DNA of 64,000 bases, taken from Bacillus sp. (in: firmicutes). Its GTDB lineage: Bacteria; Bacillota; Bacilli; Bacillales; Bacillaceae. Below, piece by piece: positions 37,412 through 47,588 of this stretch. The stretch's first letter is position 1; each line of letters starts with the position of its first letter. The stretch spans positions 1 through 64,000 of the forward strand of contig JAPSLL010000006.1 of NCBI GenBank assembly GCA_031180805.1, written 5' to 3'. A program made the position numbers and the translations under genes. The notes beneath the pieces were generated by a model, which saw nothing but the letters and a program-made list of their open reading frames with translations, made no database searches and was not told the DNA's origin.

Positions 37412-39511
37412 TTAATTTTGATTCGTTTTGTTTTTTCTTAAAGCGAAAATAAAGCCAATCGCAATGATTAAAGAACCAATAAGTAATAAATTGCTATTCA
37501 TCGTAGCCGTATTAGGTAATTTATTGCCTTCGTTTTTTTCTTCATTAGAATCAGAATTTATTTTATTTGTAGCAAGCTCATATTTAGTATCACTAGTGTT
37601 CTTTTGGACGGATTCATCTTGTGGTTTTTCATCCGTATTTGCTTCAACCTCAGGTTTTGGTTTATTTTCTGGATCTTTTACAGTCGGATCCTTTGAATCA
37701 TCGACAGGTTCTGTTGGAGTCTTATCTGGAATCTCTTGTTCATTATCATTATTGTTATTGTTGCCAGTATCGGTGTTGTTGTCATTATCATTGTCGACTG
37801 GTGGTTTTTCTTCGTTTACAGGGTCTTTTACTTCTATTCCGATTTGATATGCAGCAATCGTTCCAGATACTTCATGTGCTGCTAATAAAATATTTTGACC
37901 TGTTGGGCTTTCATTAGCAGGGATAAATGTTAATCCTTCAGGTGCTACGTCTCCACTTGCTGAAGTAACCTCTTCTTCATCTGTAAAGATTCGACTTGAG
38001 AAATATCGATTAAATGTCGGGCTTTCTGGGTTGCTAATATCATATATCATAATTCCACCGATTCTTTCTAAGCCGATAAATGCATAATTTCCACCTTGAA
38101 TATTAGCTACCGTAACTGTTTCAGGCTCTGGACCTTTGTCATCACTTCTGTTATCAAATTCATTTTCTGTATTACTTGCATTAAAATGTGCTTCAGAATA
38201 AACGTTTTTAGTGATTTCTTCAAAATCGGCACCACTATCATATGTTTGTTCTAAAGTATTTGCATCCCATATTGAAAATGAACGTGCACCATAGCCATAT
38301 ATAGCTTCGTATTTTCCTTCTTGATTCATAGGAGCAGAAGTAGTAGTCGTTAATCTTCCAAGCTGTTCATCCTCAAATAAACCATTTGTAACCATTTGAT
38401 CTAGCTCTTCTTGAGAATACCCTTCAAAGAGATCTGCATTTAAATCATAGTTGTCTGCTAAATCTCCAACTCTTGCTTCTTCAGAAAAACCGTCATAGTC
38501 TTGTGCGTCACCCTCATTTGCAGTTAAAATATATGACTTTCCATTAACAGAATAAGTCGCCATTCCATCTGGCATGTACATCGATAACACAGGCCAATTA
38601 CGGATATTAATTGCATCATCCTTATTAGATGCATCTAATTTATTTTTTTCGATAGAATAATCTTTATAACCAAGACTTTTAACCGCAACAAATTGTTTAG
38701 AATCTAAATCTAACTTAGCAATTGCGTTATTTTCTTGTAAAGATACATATGCATATTGATCATTATCATCAACAACAATGTATTCAGGCTCAAGATTTTG
38801 CTGTGCTGTACTTTCAGCATGCACCAGACGGACATCCTCATCGATAATGTCATCCGCAAAGTGAACATTTGTTACAGCTTCACCATTAATGCTTTTAGGA
38901 CCTGCTGAAACATCAATGATGCTTACAGTGCCTTCGGGATTTACTGTATAAGCATCATTTGGTTCACCTTCATTTGCAACTAATACTTTGGAACCATCTT
39001 TTGTAAAGGTTAACATATCTGGCAATGAACCTACTTGTACATGTGAAAGATACGCTCCATCTGTTGAAAAGAACACAACATAACCAGGATCTACCTTATC
39101 TTTTGCTGGTGCAGCAACTGCAATATATCCACCATCAGGATGGATTGCGACACTTGTTACATCAGATGCTTCAACATCTAAATCTGCTAATGTAATCTGC
39201 TTAATTCGCGGGATATTCTGCTCACCTTTTTCCAAAACAGATAAATCAATAATATCTAATGCTTTTGCTGAACCGTTAACAGAAAAGGCATGATGGGATT
39301 TCGGATCATAAGCTACAATTTCTGTACCTCCCTCATCAATTCCTGCTCCACTAGAATAACGGCCAAGTAATTCCACATGGAGAGCTTTATCAGGATCATA
39401 TTGATAGGTTGTCAATTGTTCAGCAGCACGGCTATGTATTGGTGAAAATAATAAGGTGCATGTCGCTGCAGTAATGACTGACTTTGTAAAAATGTGATGA
39501 AATTTCGACAT
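37412..39511 (-). CDS. Choice-of-anchor I-type (beta-propeller-like) surface protein with LPNTAT sortase signal
   Basis: Signal peptide; YIAVAAPAKDKVDPGYVVFF, MLTFTKDGSKVLVANEGEPNDAY, SYILTANEGDAQDYDGF. D/N/E/K/P-rich linker, then LPNTATMNSNLLLIGSLIIAIGFIFALRKNK. Confidence 0.85.
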   Translation of the reverse strand: MSKFHHIFTKSVITAATCTLLFSPIHSRAAEQLTTYQYDPDKALHVELLGRYSSGAGIDEGGTEIVAYDPKSHHAFSVNGSAKALDIIDLSVLEKGEQNIPRIKQITLADLDVEASDVTSVAIHPDGGYIAVAAPAKDKVDPGYVVFFSTDGAYLSHVQVGSLPDMLTFTKDGSKVLVANEGEPNDAYTVNPEGTVSIIDVSAGPKSINGEAVTNVHFADDIIDEDVRLVHAESTAQQNLEPEYIVVDDNDQYAYVSLQENNAIAKLDLDSKQFVAVKSLGYKDYSIEKNKLDASNKDDAINIRNWPVLSMYMPDGMATYSVNGKSYILTANEGDAQDYDGFSEEARVGDLADNYDLNADLFEGYSQEELDQMVTNGLFEDEQLGRLTTTTSAPMNQEGKYEAIYGYGARSFSIWDANTLEQTYDSGADFEEITKNVYSEAHFNASNTENEFDNRSDDKGPEPETVTVANIQGGNYAFIGLERIGGIMIYDISNPESPTFNRYFSSRIFTDEEEVTSASGDVAPEGLTFIPANESPTGQNILLAAHEVSGTIAAYQIGIEVKDPVNEEKPPVDNDNDNNTDTGNNNNNDNEQEIPDKTPTEPVDDSKDPTVKDPENKPKPEVEANTDEKPQDESVQKNTSDTKYELATNKINSDSNEEKNEGNKLPNTATMNSNLLLIGSLIIAIGFIFALRKNKTNQN

Positions 39512-39564
39512 TTTATCCTCCTAATTATAAAGTATAGTACGACATACTCATTTTATAGGAGTGA

Positions 39565-39603
39565 TATAAAGTTAATTTAAAAGTTTTGTAATGTTTATGT
39601 AAA
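39565..39603 (-). promoter_or_regulatory. Pho-box-like direct repeats
   Basis: Minus strand TTTACA-N5-ATTACA-N5-TTTAAA-N5-TTTATA (four hexamers, 11-bp period). Confidence 0.55.
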
Positions 39604-39817
39604 TTTTGTCTATTTTTAGTGAAAAAGCAAGGTTTTATTTTCCTACAATTGAACCATATCGACAAGCATTTCCTTAATATTGCATTTTTCATCAAACGTT
39701 TGTTTAAAAGTAAACCGTAGATTAGTCGAAAACTAAAAAGGACCTCATGATTCAGAAGTCCTTCCTTTCTTATGTATTTTATTGAATAGTAACATAATAA
39801 TGATATTGTTTTCCAAA

Positions 39818-40261
39818 TCAAGCTAACTGCAATTGATATCGATAAAATTGTGATTCACGACTAAAACCAAATTTCTCGTATACTCGCTGTGCTTTGTTAT
39901 TATCAAATGCAGTGCTTAGTTCAATCCGAATCGCTCCAGTTTCTATCGCAAACTCCTTTGCCTTTTGTAATAAATTTGTAGCAATTCCTTGATTTCTACC
40001 TTCGCTTGCAACATATAAATCGTTAAGTATCCATACTTTCTTCATTGAAACTGAGGAAAAGGTTGGATACAGTTGGGTAAAGCCTATAGGTTTTCCGTTG
40101 TTCGTTGCTAAAAATATAATAGAGTCTTTGTTTTGGAAACGTTCCTTGATATACGCTCTAGCTCCATCTATATCTGAAGGTTGTTTGTAAAACATACGAT
40201 ATAAATTAAATAAGTTAGCTACTTCTTCTAGTTCATTTACTGTCGCTTGATTAATGTTCAT
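39818..40261 (-). CDS. GNAT-family acetyltransferase (ORF track start is too long)
   Basis: MNINQATVNELEEVANLFNLYR...LNDLYVASEGRNQGIATNLLQKAKEFA...AQRVYEKFGF; GGGGGAAC RBS before MNINQ. Confidence 0.9.
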   Translation of the reverse strand: MNINQATVNELEEVANLFNLYRMFYKQPSDIDGARAYIKERFQNKDSIIFLATNNGKPIGFTQLYPTFSSVSMKKVWILNDLYVASEGRNQGIATNLLQKAKEFAIETGAIRIELSTAFDNNKAQRVYEKFGFSRESQFYRYQLQLA

Positions 40262-40415
40262 GTTTGTTCCCCCGTTATTTCGTAGTTTAATAAGAGTTCT
40301 TACTAATTGTCTGTTATATTCGTTCCGTTTTAAAATTCTTAAAAGTCGGAATGAAAATTTACATACACTCCTATTCTCTTTTCCAAGGAGTAGGAACAAC
40401 AATTTTGTAGAGATA

Positions 40416-41216
40416 TTAAACAATTTCCCGTTCAATTTTCGTTATAAAATGAGATGAAAGCTCTGTCTCTTCAAGCCAATTCTCGATGATTTCACGGAAC
40501 AATGTTGGATTCGCTAACGAAACGCCATGTCCAACTTTTTTGATGACAATTCCTTGGCAAAGCTGGTTCGCTAACACAAGATCAGTTGCTGATTTTTTCA
40601 TAATTGAATTTTCTTTTTCGCCAACTGTAACTAATATGTTGACATTCGCATATTGAAATTGATTCGGGATTGTAAAGGACATGTTCTCTGTTAAAATTCG
40701 TATAAGCGTTTCTTTTTTCATTTCACAGCTTTCTTTATAATAAATGGGAAAATCATCACGATGAATAAAAAGAGTTTTTGCTTGAATGCTAGAAAAGGTC
40801 TTATTTTTAATTAGTGGATACGATAATTTCAAGAAAAACTTAATATAATAGCTAGAAAATGTAATAGGTCTAACAAGGGCGCTATTTATCATTGCATAAT
40901 CAATTATCTCAGGTTTCATGCTAATCATTTGAACGACGATTTGTGCACCTAGTGAAAATCCTATTAAAATGACTTTTTTACCTTTTGCTTTCTTTTCAAG
41001 GGTTTCTAGTAATAGATGAGCGCTGCCTTTAATTGAAAACACTCCACACTCTCTACTTCCTCCCTGCTCTGGCAAATCTGGAACAAGGCAATGAAAATGT
41101 TGAAAATCCTTTATTTGATTTTTCCACATCCAACCGCTTACCCCACCTCCATGAAGGAACATGATTACAAGCTTAGAGTTTATATTCCCTGATTCCTGTA
41201 TATATATCGTCAACAC
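40416..41216 (-). CDS. Alpha/beta hydrolase
   Basis: IMFLHGGGVSGWMWKNQIKDF, LIGFSLGAQIVVQM, KKVGHGVSLANPTLF. Confidence 0.9.
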   Translation of the reverse strand: MLTIYIQESGNINSKLVIMFLHGGGVSGWMWKNQIKDFQHFHCLVPDLPEQGGSRECGVFSIKGSAHLLLETLEKKAKGKKVILIGFSLGAQIVVQMISMKPEIIDYAMINSALVRPITFSSYYIKFFLKLSYPLIKNKTFSSIQAKTLFIHRDDFPIYYKESCEMKKETLIRILTENMSFTIPNQFQYANVNILVTVGEKENSIMKKSATDLVLANQLCQGIVIKKVGHGVSLANPTLFREIIENWLEETELSSHFITKIEREIV

Positions 41217-41329
41217 CGCCTCTTTATCATACTAGCATTACGAAAAAGCTTAAACTATTATCTTTTGTTCATATGATGTTATAAATCTTGATATAATCTA
41301 GTTAATGTAACTACAAAGTAGGTGACCTG

Positions 41330-41920
41330 ATGAAAAAAAGTACTGGATATGCAATTTTATGTTCTCAAATCATATTCTTCCTCTTATTACCGTTCTGGTT
41401 AAAATTAACAGATTATCTTCATATAGCTGTAGTTGGAGTAGTGTGGTTTATCCTGACTGCGAGCTGTTTGTTTATCGTTTATTTCATTTCAAAGCAAACG
41501 ATTAAAATTACTAAACTTATGTTACACATCGTTTTTAGCCTCTACTCTTTCAGTCTAGTCATTTTATTATATGTACGACCAGGTGGGCAAAACGATGGAG
41601 CAATAAATCTTGAACCATTTAAAACAATACGCTTCTTTTTATCAGGAAATGTTGACCCATTGATCGCATTTTATAATTTAGTTGCTAATATTATCTTGTT
41701 TATTCCATTCGGGATCTATTATACATATTGTAAAACGAATCCTTCGTGGAAAAAGCTACTACCTTTTGCGATATGTTCGATCAGTTTAATTGAACTAACT
41801 CAATACTTAACAAAACGGGGAAGTTTAGATATTGATGATTTGATCCTAAATGTATTAGGTGTTTTGCTTGGTTTTTTCATTACACCATTGTTTCAAAAAG
41901 TAATTGTCGTTAAAAGCTAA
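41330..41920 (+). CDS. VanZ-family membrane protein
   Basis: NLEPFKTIRFFLSG, NLVANIILFIPFGIYY, ELTQYLTKRGSLDIDDLILNVLGVLLGF. Confidence 0.9.
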   Translation: MKKSTGYAILCSQIIFFLLLPFWLKLTDYLHIAVVGVVWFILTASCLFIVYFISKQTIKITKLMLHIVFSLYSFSLVILLYVRPGGQNDGAINLEPFKTIRFFLSGNVDPLIAFYNLVANIILFIPFGIYYTYCKTNPSWKKLLPFAICSISLIELTQYLTKRGSLDIDDLILNVLGVLLGFFITPLFQKVIVVKS

Positions 41921-41939
41921 TAATAGCACAATATTCTTT

Positions 41940-41977
41940 GTTAAAAACGGTATCTAATCCAAAGAACCGTTTTTAAC
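41940..41977. terminator. Intrinsic terminator between convergent genes
   Basis: GTTAAAAACGGT...ACCGTTTTTAAC. Confidence 0.65.
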
Positions 41978-41997
41978 TTACCATTTACAGCATTCTT

Positions 41998-43193
41998 TTA
42001 ATAATTTACATCAGATTCATTTCCTTTCTTCAAAACACCAGAAGTTTTTATTGATTTCACAACTTCTTTTAGCTTGTCCTTATCTTCAACTAAAGCAATT
42101 CGAACATATCCTTCCCCAGTTGGACCAAATGCATGGCCAGGGACAACAACTACACTCGCTTTTTCGATTAATGCATATGTAAATTCAGAAGATGAGTATC
42201 CTTCTGGAACTTGAGCCCAGACAAACATCCCTGCATCTGGCTTATCAATCCTCCATCCGATAGCATTTAACCCGTCTACTAATACATCTCTTCGTGCCTC
42301 ATATATTTTCCGATTGATCTCACAGAAGGATGAACCTTGTTTAAGCGCTTTGATTGCAGCTTTTTGAATCGGAAAAAATACACCATAATCTAAATTACTT
42401 TTCAGCTGATGCATTGCTTTAATGATCTCTTTGTTCCCAGCTAAGTATCCAATTCGACTTCCTGCCAAATTATAGTTTTTCGAAAAGGAGGACATTTCAA
42501 CACCAACTTCCATTGCACCTTCAACGGAAAGGAAGCTATTTGGTTTTTTTCCTTCATAATAAAGCTCTGAGTAGGCAAAATCATGTAGTACGATGATTTC
42601 ATATTTTTTTGCAAATGCGACAACCTCTGTAAAAAATTCTTTATTTGCTAGAGCTGGAACAGGATTTCCCGGAAAGTTTAAAAACATTATTTTTGCTTGT
42701 GATGCAATTGCTTCAGGAATAGCTGATAAATCAGGAAGAAAATGATTCTCTTTTTTTAACGGCATATAATATGGTGTTGCTCCAGCCATTTCTATCCCAA
42801 CTGTATAGGCGGTATAACCAGGGTCAGGTACTAAAACGAGGTCACCACTATTTGCAAAAACCATCGGGAAATGGACGAGTCCATCTTGTGAGCCCATTAG
42901 TAGTAACACTTCATCATCGGCTTCAATTTTCACATTATAATTTTGATCGTAAAAGGAAGCAACAGTCTCATTAAATTCAGACGAACCAGTCATCGAATAA
43001 CCGTACTGGTCATCGTGTAAAACCTCACTCGCTAAAGTATCCTTAATAAAAGAAGGCGGGGCTAAATCAGGACTTCCAATACTTAAGTCAATCAATGTAG
43101 CTCCCTCTTTTAGCTTTTTCTTTTTATATTCAGCAAGCTCGCTAAATATCGATGTCTGAAATGATCCATTCGCTTTGATTGTCTTACCCTCAT
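41998..43193 (-). pseudogene. Class I/II aminotransferase with apparent frameshift near codon 12 (main ORF 41998..43095)
   Basis: Frame A: MRVRQSKRMDHF (stop side FRHRYLAS). Frame B continues as QTSIFSELAEYKKKKLKEGATLIDLSIGSPDLAPPSF. The shift lies in CATTTCAG at about 43160. Confidence 0.7.
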
Positions 43194-43427
43194 GTAAAAA
43201 ACCCCCACTACTTCAACTATTAATATTTTCATATAATTATATTTTTTCTGAAAATAAGTGTAACATATTTTCCCTATTCTCAAAATAATATTTTGGGATT
43301 GTTGTGACCTAGCCAAACTAAACTGTTCCTTTATCTAATGATTTTTTAAGTGATGGAGAAGTAGGAGTTTATTAGAGTATCATGTAGGAGTATAAAATGA
43401 TGAGGTTCTGCAAGGGTTTTCTAGTAT

Positions 43428-43475
43428 ATAAAAAAATAGTTGGCCCCTACATTTTGTAGAAACCAACTATTTTTA
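43428..43475. terminator. Intrinsic terminator
   Basis: AAAAATAGTTGG...CCAACTATTTTT. Confidence 0.65.
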
Positions 43476-43517
43476 TAAATCTATCATCCTGCCAACGATT
43501 CATTTCATGAAAATCAA

Positions 43518-44681
43518 TTAGAGCGTCTCTGTTTCAAGTTTAAATCCTTCTACAACGACATCTTCTTCAATTTCTAACAGCAGGCAACGCTTCCCTTGAT
43601 ACATAATATATTTTACATTCTTAAGGTCTTTCGGGTTAATTGATAGATTTGCTAATTTCGTATTAATTTTAATTGATTTTGGAACTAGGTTGCTTGCTTT
43701 AAATTCGTGCTTTTCATCATCGATAATTTCTTTGAATGCATGTTCCACCTTTGCTGCATCCATATTTTCTACTCCACTTACTTGTAGGATTCGTCCTACG
43801 TCTTCATAATCCAACATTGGTGGCTCATCATTTTCTTCGTCCTCTTCATTCTCTTGAACCATTTTATCGATTTCCTCATAAACATTAGAAATTACCTTAG
43901 TATCCACTTCTTCACCAATTACTTTTTTTAAGACTTCTTCGAAAATTTCCTTATCTTCGACAGCAGTAATAATTTCTTCACAATTGAGAACCTCTTCTAT
44001 AAATGTCTCATCAGGTTGATTCGCTTTCCCAGCATAATAAAGAATATGGTTCACATCTGCAGAGTTATCGATAAATGCTGGAAACAGAAAACCTGACAAT
44101 GGGGATGCTAGGTTAATAATCGGATCAACGGCATTATTCGGTCTAACTTCCTTTTGAACATAATCAAACAGAAGTGCCTTTTTCGGTTGATCGGTTTTAT
44201 TTAAACTGCAAAGAATGAATTCACTTGAATATACTTCATCATTTCCACCTTCTTCAGATTCCATATCACGTTTCCGTGTTGGTTTGCGGTACTCACCGCG
44301 GATAAACGTCACCATCGTATCAAATTCATAAACAGTGTGTGTAAACATTTTTTCTACGATTTGCAGCATATATTCTTGCCAGTCTTCAGATAATACCTCT
44401 TGTAAGCCGTCATATAGAATTGTTTGCGTGCTATTTTCTACATCTCGTTTAAATTTAAGATTAAATAGTTTAGCATCAAGCTGTCCAGTTAGCACCTTTT
44501 TGAAATTACCTAAAAAAAGTTCCTGTGTTTCCTGCTCTAACATTTGGAACGGAAGACTAAAATGATGATAGATCTCTCCTGTTTCCTTCTTAACATAAAC
44601 ATTGAATATTTCTCGAATTTCCATAAGATGATTATTTAATTTAAATTGTTTGCGTATATTTGCGATGTCTTTTTTATTCAT
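43518..44681 (-). CDS. DUF4317-family protein
   Basis: MNKKDIANIRKQFKLNNHLMEIREIFNVYVKKETGEIYH, the N-terminus I recall for DUF4317. Confidence 0.8.
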   Translation of the reverse strand: MNKKDIANIRKQFKLNNHLMEIREIFNVYVKKETGEIYHHFSLPFQMLEQETQELFLGNFKKVLTGQLDAKLFNLKFKRDVENSTQTILYDGLQEVLSEDWQEYMLQIVEKMFTHTVYEFDTMVTFIRGEYRKPTRKRDMESEEGGNDEVYSSEFILCSLNKTDQPKKALLFDYVQKEVRPNNAVDPIINLASPLSGFLFPAFIDNSADVNHILYYAGKANQPDETFIEEVLNCEEIITAVEDKEIFEEVLKKVIGEEVDTKVISNVYEEIDKMVQENEEDEENDEPPMLDYEDVGRILQVSGVENMDAAKVEHAFKEIIDDEKHEFKASNLVPKSIKINTKLANLSINPKDLKNVKYIMYQGKRCLLLEIEEDVVVEGFKLETETL

Positions 44682-44914
44682 AGATTTCAACTCCCAATCC
44701 TGATTATACTGTTATGAAAAGAAAATAGTAATACTTGATATTTTTTCACTTTTCATATCAGGAAGGATTTATTCTGATAAAACCAATATAAGATATCCTT
44801 ATATTTGACTCTCCATTCAAACACAAAAATGCTACCTTAACTGGTAGCACTTTGTTGAAATATTCCTAATAGATTTTCAAGCTATTTAATAAGTTCATTG
44901 TTAGAAAACACGTT

Positions 44915-45175
44915 ATTATTTTTAATAAAATAATACAATTCTACAAACTGATTAAATGTTTAACTCCTTTAAATATAAGATACTACCCGATAATTTCTTT
45001 CCTTAAATAAGGGTATCCCAGTTCCGAGTATTGTTGGAGCTACTATTAATATGATTTCATCTATTAGTCCCTCTTTTATAAAGGAACGAAACAATTCTCC
45101 GCCACCAACTAGCCAAATATTATCTCCAGCCTGCTCTTTTAACTCTTTTTTATAAAATTTGCTCAAAACCACCCT
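44915..45175 (-). pseudogene. Dihydrofolate reductase-like (RibD C-terminal fold) fragment
   Basis: LKEQAGDNIWLVGGGELFRSFIKEGLIDEIILIVAPTILGTGIPLF lacks the N-terminal part. The tail FNQFVELYYFIKN lies in another frame after the stop. Confidence 0.75.
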
Positions 45176-45261
45176 CTAAGTAAAGAGTCTTTTCTTATCA
45201 TGGTTTTTCAATATGCAATGTTTGTTTTCATTAATTTCAGATATGTCCGGTCCTATTTTTG

Positions 45262-47568
45262 TCAAATTAATTGTTGAATTACTTGATTGATTTCTTCAGC
45301 GGGTAGAGGTTTGCTAAACAAGTAACCTTGAGCTTTATGACAGTTATGGGTTTTGAGAACTTGTAATTGTTCGTTTGTTTCGACACCCTCTGCAATAGCC
45401 TTTAACCCTAAATTATGCGCCATAAGTAAAATCGTTGTTGCGATATTTTCATCACTCTTACTTTTTGTCATATCACGAATAAATGATTGATCAATTTTTA
45501 AATTATCAATTGGGAAAGTTTTTAAATAGTTTAACGAGCTATAGCCTGTTCCAAAATCATCAATTGAGATTGTGAGGCCTAAGTCCTTTAAGTCATGTAA
45601 AATAATTGTTGCAGATTCAACATCCATTGTCATACTTTCAGTTATTTCAACTGTAAGCTGTGCTGGATTGATTTTCGTTTCATCAATAATCCGTTTGATC
45701 ATCGTCGTTAGATTTACTTGATAGAATTGGCGAATTGATAGGTTTAAGGATAGCGTAAGATCTTTAAATCCTAATTTTTCCCAATTTTTAATTTGTTTAC
45801 ATGCGTTTCGAAGTACCCACTCACCAATAGGTACAATAAGACCAATTTCTTCAGCTATCGGAATAAATTTGCTCGGTGGCACCATTCCTAACGTAGGATG
45901 ATTCCACCTAATAAGTGCTTCAACACCTGTCATTTTGTTATTAGTAAGGTCAATGATCGGCTGATAATGGAGAGAAAATTCCTCTTTGTCCATTGCTTTC
46001 CTTAACTCGTTCTCTATTTCTAATCGTTCAAATTCCTTTTTATCTAATACTTCATCGTAAAATTGATAATTATTACGACCTCGCTTTTTTGCTTGATACA
46101 TTGCCATATCAGCCTTTCTTAGCAGTTCATCTTTATCCTGTCCATCAACCGGATGTAAGCTTATGCCAATACTCGGTGTAACAAATATCTCATTTCCATT
46201 TATCATAAACGGTTTAGACAATACATCGATGATTCGTTCAGCAATATCAGCTATTTCGCTTTTAGATACACCTTCTAGTAGTATCGTGAATTCATCGCCA
46301 CCTTGTCGTGAAAACGTATCAATTTTACGTATACACCCCTTTAATAGCTGAGAAACCTCTTTTAAAAGTAAATCACCAATATTATGTCCGAGTGAATCAT
46401 TAATCACTTTAAAACGGTCTAAATCTATATATAATAAGCCTAAAAGATTATTTTGAAGTTGATTATTTTCTATTGCACGTTTTACACGTAGATCAAAAAG
46501 TCTACGATTTGGTAAACCGGTTAACGCATCATGATATGCCATAAAATTGATTTTTTCTTCAGAAATGAAATGTTGGATAACTAAATTTGTAATATATGCT
46601 GCTTTTTCAATTGTTTTCCGATCATGTTCATTTGGAGTTGTCGGTTTATCATAATACATAGCAAATACACCTAATACATTTTTCGAATTATCGAAAACAG
46701 GTAAAGACCAGCAAGCCTTTAAATTATGTTTAAGCGCATATTCCTTATAATTTTCCCATAAAGGGTCTGTTTCAATATCCTCTACAATAATGATCTTCTT
46801 TAAATATGCAGCAGTTCCGCATGAACCGGTATTATTGTCAATAGAAATATTCGCAATAAAATTAGTATATTCCTCTGGTAAATTAGGTGAAGAATAATGA
46901 ACAAGCTTTGTTCCGCTTTTATCGACTAAAGATATCGAGCACGTCCCCCCATTTGAAACCTTTTCAATAACATGAATGATTTCATTTAAAACATCTTTAA
47001 TTGGATAGCCCTTTGCTAACATTTCTAATACCTTATTTTGACCATTAAGTAATGTTTGCAAATGATTAATTTCAGTAATATTTTTAGCTATCCCGCCAAC
47101 ACCATATATTTTATTTCCAATATAAATTGGTACACATGTTACAGACAAATCAATTCGAGTACCATCTTTTAATTTTATCGTTGTATTAAATCGTTCGCTA
47201 TTCCCGTTTTTAACACTTTTAAAAAAACGCCGTGTATTTGCGATACATTGCTCTTCTATTAAAGAAACAAACGGTACATTGTGAATTTCATCCTTTGATA
47301 GTCCTGTTAATTGTAAGGCAGCATCATTAAATAAAAGAACATTCCCGTTTAAATCTAAAATATAACAAGCATCAGGATTATGAGAAAATATTGATTCATA
47401 CATATCAAATAAGCACGTTTGATCTATTGGAAATTTCATACTTACACCAATCTTCCTAAAGAGCATAGTAATATGCTCCATCATACTATAGGAATGATAA
47501 TCTAGCATTAGTAAAACGTATATTTCCAAGGTGGAAAAACGCACCAAAAAAGGGGACAGTCTACTCAT
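45262..47568 (-). CDS. PAS-GAF-GGDEF-EAL c-di-GMP signalling protein
   Basis: PAS: ILDLNGNVLLFNDAALQLTGLSKDE. GAF: NNTGSCGTAAYLKK. GGDEF: FSRQGGDEFTILLEG. EAL: TGVEALIRWNHP, SIDDFGTGYSSLNYLKTFPIDNLKID. Confidence 0.95.
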   Translation of the reverse strand: MSRLSPFLVRFSTLEIYVLLMLDYHSYSMMEHITMLFRKIGVSMKFPIDQTCLFDMYESIFSHNPDACYILDLNGNVLLFNDAALQLTGLSKDEIHNVPFVSLIEEQCIANTRRFFKSVKNGNSERFNTTIKLKDGTRIDLSVTCVPIYIGNKIYGVGGIAKNITEINHLQTLLNGQNKVLEMLAKGYPIKDVLNEIIHVIEKVSNGGTCSISLVDKSGTKLVHYSSPNLPEEYTNFIANISIDNNTGSCGTAAYLKKIIIVEDIETDPLWENYKEYALKHNLKACWSLPVFDNSKNVLGVFAMYYDKPTTPNEHDRKTIEKAAYITNLVIQHFISEEKINFMAYHDALTGLPNRRLFDLRVKRAIENNQLQNNLLGLLYIDLDRFKVINDSLGHNIGDLLLKEVSQLLKGCIRKIDTFSRQGGDEFTILLEGVSKSEIADIAERIIDVLSKPFMINGNEIFVTPSIGISLHPVDGQDKDELLRKADMAMYQAKKRGRNNYQFYDEVLDKKEFERLEIENELRKAMDKEEFSLHYQPIIDLTNNKMTGVEALIRWNHPTLGMVPPSKFIPIAEEIGLIVPIGEWVLRNACKQIKNWEKLGFKDLTLSLNLSIRQFYQVNLTTMIKRIIDETKINPAQLTVEITESMTMDVESATIILHDLKDLGLTISIDDFGTGYSSLNYLKTFPIDNLKIDQSFIRDMTKSKSDENIATTILLMAHNLGLKAIAEGVETNEQLQVLKTHNCHKAQGYLFSKPLPAEEINQVIQQLI

Positions 47569-47582
47569 CCTGTCCCCTTTTA
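47546..47582 (-). terminator. Intrinsic terminator
   Basis: AAAAGGGGACAG...CTGTCCCCTTTT. Confidence 0.7.
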
Positions 47583-47588
47583 GAGTTT

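Noticed and set aside
37428-37917. Plus-strand ORFs of 139 and 98 aa
   Set aside because: Antisense to the LPNTA protein linker/anchor region; no RBS and biased composition.
39525-39821. 98-aa minus-strand ORF
   Set aside because: Covers an intergenic region containing the Pho-box-like promoter; no recognisable domain and poor coding character.
43110-43316. 68-aa ORF upstream of the aminotransferase
   Set aside because: Not a separate gene: it contains the displaced N-terminus (SKRMDHF) of the frameshifted aminotransferase.
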